Assembly: GCA_028583605.1 (NCBI GenBank)
Contig: CM053325.1
Coordinates: 48,678,987-48,742,986 of the forward strand
Length of the DNA stretch: 64,000 bases
Direction: 5' to 3'
DNA from: Dastarcus helophoroides
Taxonomy: Eukaryota > Arthropoda > Insecta > Coleoptera > Bothrideridae
Shown: positions 56,166-64,000 of the stretch, one piece after another
How positions within the stretch are numbered: the stretch's first letter is position 1
Layout: each line of letters opens with the position of its first letter
Notes under the pieces: model-generated
The model's database searches: none
What the model was told of the DNA's origin: nothing
Seen by the model: only the letters and a program-made list of their open reading frames with translations
Program-made: the position numbers and the translations under genes

Positions 56166-56399
56166 AATTCTCTTTTTATGTTCATTCATACTGGATTATT
56201 ATTAAATCTGTTTTAAGGAATCGAGGTTAAAACATCGATGTTTATGAACTATAAATCGATATTTTAAAAATATTAATGTATAATTATTAGCATCCCTACA
56301 CAAATACTATAAAAAAATTATTCTTAGTTAGAATGCAAACATTTTATTGATTAAATTAGCTATAATTAAATGAATAAATTCTTATAAAAACTCAGAGTT

Positions 56400-57600
56400 A
56401 ACGTTTTCGATTTTTATTATTTTCAAGTTTAGACTTGAGTTTTTAAGAAAAAGTAAAAATTTTTGAGATTACCTGCAGTTTAAATTTAAAAAAAGTCCAT
56501 ATTTAAAAATTTCTCCCCAAATTTTAAGAAAATATGCAAATTTTAAATTTAAAATCAAATTTAAAGAAAAGTCAAATTTCAGTGTGTAAATTAGAATTTT
56601 TTTAAGGAAAATATAAATTTCGACTAAGGCAGGGGTCGGCAAATCGCGGCCCGAGAGCTGCATGCGGCTCTTTTAAAACTAAATTGCGGCTAGAGCTAGA
56701 GTGGACAGACACGCAGAAAATGAGTATATTCATTAAACAAGAGACCCGCAGAAGTCGAAATTTCCAAAAATACTTTTCTAGGAATTTTTACGTTCTGCTT
56801 AAATTTTGACCAAAAATTTATGATTTCAAGAAGTATTTTTCCGAAATTTTTGATTGATTTGTATTAACATTTTGAATACACACATATGAAATTTGAAATT
56901 TCTAAAAAAGACCAATTTGAGAAATCGAAATTTCTAAAAAATACTTTTCTCATGATTTTACTTTTTTATTTGTAAATTTTCTACAGCCTTGAAATTTCGT
57001 AAAAAAAAAGATTGAATTACTTTTGTGAGAAATAATCTAAATTTACAGAAACAGTAAATATCAGAGTTCAAAATTAAAGCTGCAATTTCCAGGAAAAACC
57101 GAATTTTGAGAAAAAAGAAGAGATTTGGAAAAAATTGGGGAAAATGAAGAGATTTCGAAAAAACTGAATTTACCAAAAGTTTTGAAATAAAGGTAAAATT
57201 TTAGAAAAAAAAACGTCGAATTTCGAGAATAAATTGAAAACCTGAAATTTTTAGACAAATTTGAATTTTCTAAAAAACTGTAAATTATCAAAAAGAGAAA
57301 TTCTAAAGATAAAACTGGAAGCCTAAAAAAATTGTCTACTTTTTAAAAGGTCGAAGTTTTTTTTAGAAAAGAAAAAAGTCAAATTGTAGAAAAATTTCAA
57401 GGAAAAAGTCAAAATTTTGAGAAAGGCTCGAAATTTCGATAAAAAATCTACCATTTTTCAGAGAAATTCAATTTTGAGATAAAATTTGAGATTTTGAGAA
57501 CAAGATGATTTTAAAAAAATCCAAATTTTCTGATAAATTTAAATTTTGAGAAAATTGGAAAAATAATTTCTAAAGAAAAGAAAATGTCGCATAGGAAAGA
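56400..57600 (+). repeat. 20-nt A-tract repeat, A-rich, interrupted by a hAT end
   Basis: AAAGTCAAAATTTTGAGAAA and TCGAAATTTCGATAAAAAA-like units, clear at 57380-57450. The hAT-like fragment at 56630 splits it, and the array resumes with the same polarity about 110 bp later, so the fragment landed in a pre-existing array. Confidence 0.65.
56630..56720 (+). mobile_element. hAT-like terminal fragment
   Basis: CAGGGGTCGGCAAATCGCGG followed by GCATGCGGCTCTTTT. This CAGGGGTCGGCAA start with GCGGC-rich subterminal words is familiar from hAT elements. The opposite end and target duplication were not found, so this is a fragment or one-ended remnant. Confidence 0.65.
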
Positions 57601-58151
57601 AAGCAAAAGACCTCCAGTATCAATTTGAATCTCAATGCAGATGACATCGATGCATCTTTTGCTAATCTTTTTAGGTTACGCTTAAAACTGCCAGTTCTGC
57701 TGGCGAAATACGTATCGCGTAATTATTTATTTAATTGCCGACGTGGTAAAGGGGTGAAACCTTCTTGGACTTAAGATCTGTAAATATAAATTGATTATTT
57801 TCTTTTTCAAATTTTCTCTGCAATTTTTTTATGGCACTATTGGAAATTTATATGTACGGACGACAGTAGCAAAAGGCTGCTTCAGCGGATAATACATTAG
57901 CTATAAGTTTAAGACTTGAAATAAGACTGCTTGTTAATTTTGTAAGAAAGTGTTCAATCAAAAAATAACTAAAAATAGTAAAGATCCAAAAAACATAGAT
58001 CGTAAACTGATTCCATGTAGCTGACGGAAGCCGTCACCTGTTAAATGCCGACCTTCAGCTTTATTTACCATAATAAAAATGATTCCGGTTTACGGGTGGC
58101 ATTTTCGGAACATTCTAAATAAAATCTCATGATTAACGAGTCTAATTTCAG

Positions 58152-58382
58152 ACAGCTTCTGTGGTCGTTTGCAGAAAACGGAAAGCTCAATCAAAAGTGC
58201 CAAACCTTCAGACCATGTGTGTCACAAGAAGTCAAGACTGTGTGGCCTGGCCTGCATATCAATGGAACAGATTGCATTTATGGCCGTGTTGTATTTTGAG
58301 ATTTTTCCTCTTGCACGTGTTAGTTGTTTATTGGAAGGAATGCCGAACATTTGTCCAATATTTTATTATTTTCCCAATGTAA
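58152..58382 (+). other. Weak candidate exon
   Basis: TCTAATTTCAG precedes 77 open codons in phase 0 (ending at 58382), the phase required by the donor at 648. GC is higher than in the surroundings. The translation (VVVCRKRKAQSKVPNLQ..) resembles no family I know, another frame is also open (58169-58447), and the tail is hydrophobic and low in complexity. It may well be chance. Confidence 0.15.
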
Positions 58383-59089
58383 ACAGATGGTTTCGGTTCG
58401 GGTTTTATATGCGGTATAAGTACACCCTCGAGATTTTATTACACTAGGAGAACCGATACTAATTTTAAAATGCTTATTTTTAAGTGTTTTATGGTACTGA
58501 GGTTACACAATGTCTTTTTGTTAGTGAAGCTAAAATTTTAAATTAAAGTTCTAGCTGCGAACTGGTTAATATAAAGTGTGCTGTGGGGTTGTGATTCAAT
58601 TTTGCTAAAACTTATATTATTAGATTATTCGAAGCAATCTGTCTAATTTTAATTAAACTGTTACTAACAGTCCACTGAATGTGATTTTGTATTGTGTTCA
58701 TTATTTATCATTTTTTTAGGATCATCCACTGGCATAGGGTAGTTCTATTTTGTTCTTAACATATTGAGATTAAGAACAGTAAATGAAGATAATGGTAATG
58801 AACTGTCGGTTTATTTCAAACGAAATTGAAATTATCCTGCAACATTTTCTTGGCATCGAATTTCAGAGTTTGGAAATTTTATAGAAAAAACAATCCCAAT
58901 AGTGGTTGTATTTAATGTTTCATTTTAAGAACTGAAGTGGAAAATCTTGTGACGAAGAATTAAAAATAACAAAATGTTTTCCGATATAAACTGTTTCAAT
59001 TTGATCTTTTATCCGTTATTCAAAAAAAGATATGTAATTTTTCAGTATTATCTTTGCTTGAATCCCACATAGTCCCTGATAGTGCCACA

Positions 59090-59340
59090 CTCGTTTAATG
59101 AATCCTGATGTAATGCGGGATAACACATTAGATATCATTGTATAAAACTAAAAGTGCAATGAGGAATAATTTAAGCCACGCGTGAGTGTCACGCGGCATC
59201 GTTCATTAAACCAGAGTTTAGTCAGCAATAACAAAAGATTTAACAGGAGTTACGCCCCTGGGATCAGCGGATTATATCTGAATGGACTCTACGGCTGTCG
59301 CGTCATTGGCGCAACCGCCGTTCCTCGTTTAGTCTGAGCT
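59090..59340. other. CpG-rich island, possible regulatory element
   Basis: CACGCGTGAGTGTCACGCGG near 59178 and GCGTCATTGGCGCAACCGCC near 59299 stand out in an AT-rich setting. No ORF. Could be a conserved non-coding element or old repeat. Confidence 0.3.
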
Positions 59341-59638
59341 ATTCATTTTGTATATCAGGAAGTTTATTACGCTAGTCAAGAGTACGAGGGTTTGATTTTT
59401 GTCGCTTTGTTCTCAGATTTTATGTAGGCCAATTGATGTCTGTCTGATAGAGGCCGTTGGGATTATTTTCAAAGTAAAGTAAATTTTTTTTCCAGTGGGG
59501 ATGCATAAGCCAAGCAAAAATACTTTCTAATTTTTTATTACTTTATGTAACGTCAACTCAACATAAATAACCAAAGTACTTCAGTGCAGTTTGGAAGTTG
59601 GAATATTAATTTATCAGATTCAAAGTTGCATGCATATA

Positions 59639-60544
59639 CGAGGGTAAATCAAATTTGAACCGGAATTTGTTTTTAAACATTATTTGGTACAAGATACATA
59701 TATAAAAGTTATTAACTATTTTTCTACAGAATCTCCTGATTATGTTATGCATTTTTCCCAACGGATTGGGACTTTTTAATGCCATCATCATAAAAAGAAG
59801 AAAGGTGTGTTTGCAGCCAATTGCGCACAAATATCTCAACACCACAATCCTCGTCGGATCGTTCACCTCCTAGAGCTCCTTTCCGTGGCCCAAATATATG
59901 ATAATCCCATGGTGATAAGACGCGACTAAAAGGAGGCTGTTCTAATGTTGCTCAATGCATTTCCTTTAATTTTTGATGTCCCAGATTGGCTGAGTGTGGG
60001 CGGGCATTGTTGTGAAGCAAAATCACTTTTCTGACCAAAAATTCGCGCCTCTTCCGTCGATATGCACGGTTTGCTTCATCCAATAGCTGGCGGTAGTAGG
60101 CAGCATTAACCGTACGACATTCGATCATGTTCCAAACGGCTTTGAATAGCATTAATCTTGTCCGCAGTCACACTGGTTCCAGGACGACGGGCGTGGGGTT
60201 CATTTTCAACTTGAGTTCGTCCTTCCAAAAAATTTTTGTGCCATTCATACACTTGATTTTTCTTCAAACAAGTATCCCCAAACTGTGCTTTTAGTCTACG
60301 AAGAATTTCGGTGGGGTTTACACCTTCAACGACGAGGATTTTAATAATAATGAGCTGCACAACGTGCGGAAGAACCTCTTGCTCACTCATTGTATTTACA
60401 ACTGACGAACGGGGAGAACGGAATTCGCTTGAGCGCGGGAAGTTACGTGATATCCCCACATAACATGTCTAAGAGTATGCACACACTCCCGACGCCCTCA
60501 TGGCGACATGATAGAAATTCCGGTTCACATTTGATTAACCCTCG
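59639..60544 (-). mobile_element. Mariner, internally deleted, copy 2
   Basis: 906 bp, opposite orientation to copy 1, with the same CGAGGGTAAATC ends. The TA duplication is intact at 59637-59638 and decayed to TG at the other side. The start MSEQEVLPHV is at 60390. The N-terminal part is well preserved to KINAIQSRLEHDRMS (EILRRLKAQFGDTCLKKNQV, FLEGRTQVENEPHARRPGTS). The frame then changes and continues with VNAAYYRQLLDEANRAYRRK and LLHNNARPHSAN, where the catalytic Asp is Asn. The last Asp block is altered too. The deletion junction (about 60110-60125) aligns gap-free with copy 1 across 59 nt. Confidence 0.92.
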
Positions 60545-60879
60545 TGGTTATTGAGATACTGAATTTATTTCATTTGACTGTTTTGCATTCCCACATTATC
60601 TTGGAAAGTTTGTGTTCAACGCTTAAAGAACAAAGTATATGAATACTGAAAATCCGTAAAGACACAGATTGTTAAAATGGACACAGGTTCACGATTTCCT
60701 AGCTTGACAGGGACCAGGTTAGCTGATAGTAGCGGCTGACATGACTGAAAACTACAGCAGTGCCGTTTCGAATATCACCTAACAAATGTGACTAATTTTT
60801 TACGCATTTATTTGACTTAAAAATTATATTTACATACACCTGAGGTAAGTAATAAGTATAAAAATAATTTCATCTATTT

Positions 60880-61510
60880 TAATATTCTCGTTTTCACAAC
60901 TTTTTTCGAAGTAGAATTCATTCACAAAGGGTAATCCTATGATATGATGCCATTGGACTACTGCAAGTAGAAGGCCAGAAAGAAGATGGATGACAATGAA
61001 CTGTCGTTTTAAACGAGGATAAGTTGTAATTATGGAAGAACACTTTTGCTTGCCAATGAATCCAGAATCGGTAGCTCTATAGACAAAAGTGTTCATAATA
61101 GTTGTTCTCACTGCGTACTTTCAATGCAGGAATTTGCAGTCTCCGATTGTAATGCCTCAAGGTTGTTGCTCTTGGAGGGACCAGAGCCATCAGCTTTTGG
61201 GAACATTTCTCATGAAAATATTTGTAGAAATAAGACAACCATCCGACCGTGCTCCAATGCTTGAAGTGAATCAGTTCAAGTCTCAATATTGTCCAGGTGG
61301 ATTGACTCTCTTTGAATTGAGTCCAAAAGAGCCAATGTGTCTTTTGGGGCTGAACTCCAGACATATTAGCAATAGTGTTGGTCTAATTTGGGCTTTATGG
61401 AGAGTGAATAGTTGATTTGAGGTGATGTACTTTTTAGCTCGATAAAGAAACTCCATCTGAGAGACGTATTTGGCAATGGCGCTTAAATGGACATTCTGAG
61501 AAATCATTTG
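60880..61510 (-). pseudogene. Jockey-type LINE remnant, ORF2 C-terminus
   Basis: Minus-strand frames in order: HLSAIAKYVSQMEFLYRAKK, LFTLHKAQIRPTLL, LDSIQRESI-like, LQALEHGRMV-like, then YKYFHEKCSQKLMALVPPRA and FIVIHLLSGLLLAVVQWHH near the end. These follow the post-RT order of Jockey ORF2 proteins. At least three frameshifts separate them, so it is inactive. It lacks RT motifs, consistent with 5' truncation. Confidence 0.75.
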
Positions 61511-61929
61511 ATCGGACAGAAAATAAATCAGGAATTCTAAAACATAAACAATTACAGATCCACAAAATTAATGTTCAATTACTCGAATGGCCGGAATTAT
61601 TTATTTGATTTTAAAGCACATTAAATATTTTTGCCGAAGTTGGCAGAGTTTATGAAAAATTTTTAACGAAGGAATTTTGTTAAAAATAGTTATCTTCTTA
61701 GGGCTCTTTACAAAAATGCTGAAGTGGTTACTTTCTTTCGACCGAATATTGTGAAGGTTGTGACATCTATAAAATAAAAGATATAATTCGTCGGGAAATG
61801 AGGCTACTAAATTTACAAAACTCAAGACTTATGTAATGGTCGTCGTCTTAAATACCACACTGTATCCATTACTTTTTAAAATATTTAGCCTTTTTCTCTA
61901 TTGCGCATTAATATTTTCTGCAATTTACT

Positions 61930-63685
61930 ACAGGTATTAGTTGATTTTCATGAAAAAAAGCAAAATATCCAAAGACTTCTTCAAGATCACATGGATATTT
62001 TTTACTTTCAATGCAGGGATATGCCACAGTTGCACTGCAGTTGTGCACTCCTTACCTGTTGAAATTTTTTACTCGTTAATAAGTGTGAAATAATTAAATT
62101 CAAATGATTAAATTGCACCAACATTTGTTTTCGTTTGTTTTGTCTTTCTTATTGCAAACCAGACCGAACTGTCAAACTTTTCGTTCTGTATGTAAACTAA
62201 TGGAAACAATGTTAGTTTGTTTAATTACTTATCTTCTAGTATTAAAAAGTGCCATCCTTTGTACTCTGACTCCACAATTTGTATAAATAAAGTCTTAAAT
62301 TGCTCAATTCAGAGCTCAGTTATATGAGAATAACGCTGTACCGGATAGATTTGTATTAATTTAACTGTGATAAACTGCGGCTTCTAAAGAGCAAACAGAA
62401 TTCTGGAACGGAAAACTGTTAATCATAATTAGGACAAACACAAACTAATCAAGTAAACACGGAATTTGGATTCAGATGTAAAGACTATCATGCGTATGAA
62501 TTATTCGCAAAAACCATGTAAATCAAGTTACATAACTTCCCAGAGAGAATGCTTAACGGACACTATTGACTTAAGTGGTGATAGGATTCATTAATCTAAA
62601 ATACATCATGATCACGATTCCCGTGTGAAAGATGAAACTCTATAAGCAACCTGTTCCTACCGGATTGTTTATGCCCAATCTAAATAAATTGTACAGAGCT
62701 TATTCAACTAATTACTGTCCAATGAACAAGAGTATAATGTATTCAATGAAATTTAAACGAGTTATATCTCAAAAATTCCAACCGGATTCATAAAATTTAT
62801 AGAAATGCCTCCATTTGAAGCTGCGCCTGCCAAGCCGATTATATATTAGCCGCTGTGTGCAATAGAAAAGCGCAACTTATTAATTTAATAAATATTCAAC
62901 AAATGGGAATAAGTAGTATTTATTACCTGTTAATTAGACGTTGTCCATATAAAGTATGCAAACATAAAATTTAATCTGTTTAGGGTAAATATAAAAATGG
63001 AAGGCGAAGGTTGAAAAAGAAACGAATTTTTTTTATTCCTTTCGCAGATTTGAGCCATAATATGCACCTAAAATATCGAACTTCCACAATTTGAATCTAG
63101 TAAATATTAAAAAAAATCAGTTTTCATAACATACGCAAATATAGCAAACACTGCAGTGGTGCCAGCAAAGTCTGCATTGATTACTAAGATTGCTCGGTGA
63201 TTATCATTTTATCCTTAATACATGGGGTGGTATATTATAAGAGTTCACGGTCAATTACTTTTCTATAGATTTTATTAAAATTTTTGTCTTAGTTAGTAAT
63301 AATGTTACCTATATACCTTCACAATTAAAAGAACGATGTCAGTGCCGAAGCCGATATATTCAATGTCAAATTTACGATTTTCAGCATGTAGGTATAGATG
63401 AATGAACGTTTTCGAAGACATTTTAATTTATTGCTATTAAAAGCATTATTTTTGGGTAATCCCAATCCGAAATTGTACGTCTGCATTGGCAACATTGCAA
63501 CTCTACTTCATCTTTTAGATGCTTTTGTCTTAAATCTGTCACATAATGCGTGGAAATTCGTCGAATAGTGTTGCCAGCTCATAGAATCTCCTGCTTGGAT
63601 ATTTGTATTATTGTAACTGTGCTATAAGTATTGGTAACACCATCTAGACTTAGATACTTATTTTAAAACGCGTAAGTATAATTTT
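61930..63685. other. Mostly single-copy AT-rich sequence
   Basis: No recognisable gene, inverted ends or 20-nt array. The small frame at 62104-62286 has no recognisable motif. Confidence 0.45.
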
Positions 63686-63689
63686 TAAA

Positions 63690-64000
63690 TGTAAACCGCA
63701 TAGTTGAAAACCAAATTAAAATTTTCAGTCAGAACATGAAATTTTGGAAAAGTTATCCCAATTTAGGGCAAAAATTTCAAAATTATATATGAAAAGACCG
63801 AGATTTTAATACGAAATTTCGAAAAAGATCGAATTTTCGAGAAAAAAGTCCAAATTTTGCAAGAACTTAACAATTTTGTCCCAAATTTTAGAACAATTGG
63901 TAATTTTGGCTTTGAAATCGAAATTTTTGTTGAAGTTTTGTCTGTTAAATCCGACAATCCGCCACCAGCAATAATGTCTTAAAGAAATCAAAATTTCTGG
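63690..64000 (+). repeat. 20-nt A-tract repeat, A-rich, runs off the window
   Basis: TTTCGAAAAAGATCGAATTT and GAGAAAAAAGTCCAAATTTT units; the opposite-strand frames here follow the repeat. Confidence 0.65.

Overview
This is a window of eukaryotic nuclear DNA, very AT-rich and almost gene-free, most likely from an insect or another arthropod. The evidence is the mix of transposons: Tc1 and mariner remnants, Jockey-like and endonuclease/RT-type LINEs, hAT-like and foldback MITEs, and a Ty3/gypsy element with a tRNA-Leu primer site. There are no dense operons, no rRNA or tRNA genes, and no convincing multi-exon host gene. The only host-coding signal I would defend, weakly, is a short candidate first exon (603-647, + strand) behind a CpG-rich stretch. 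If real, most of the window would be intron or intergenic DNA.

Layout. 0-4.2 kb: candidate promoter and exon, then plain AT-rich sequence. 4.2-5.7 kb: a terminal-inverted-repeat element containing a decayed Tc1 element. 5.9-7.3 kb: a 600-bp repeat bracketed by 200-bp direct repeats and an (AG)n run; its inverted partner lies at 14.4-15.0 kb. 8-13.4 kb: two solo LTRs, a PIF/Harbinger-like MITE, a hAT-like end pair, and an element whose long ends are built from CGACAAAAG-type units. 15.8-20.7 kb: two foldback elements and a LINE RNase H remnant. 23.8-30.7 kb: a mariner remnant, a LINE with a (GAA)n tail, and a second LINE split by a foldback MITE. 31.1-37.8 kb: two diverged copies of one unidentified repeat, each with its own nested insertions (solo LTR; hAT MITE and mariner). 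39.3-45.3 kb: a nearly intact, recent Ty3/gypsy retrotransposon. 45.8-61.5 kb: DDE transposase, Jockey and mariner remnants. 61.9-63.7 kb: plain sequence.

Between these lies the dominant texture of the window, roughly a fifth of it by my eye-drawn boundaries: tracts of a degenerate 20-nt unit, consensus near GAGAAAAAAGTCGAAATTTT, running A-rich on one strand for hundreds of bases and sometimes switching strand. It is not coding and looks like an eroded satellite with A-tracts spaced by about one helical turn.

The only long open reading frame is the 1,208-codon pol of the gypsy element. Its gag is interrupted by a single 5-bp duplication. All other transposase and reverse-transcriptase genes are broken. 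All boundaries, identities and family calls were made by eye.
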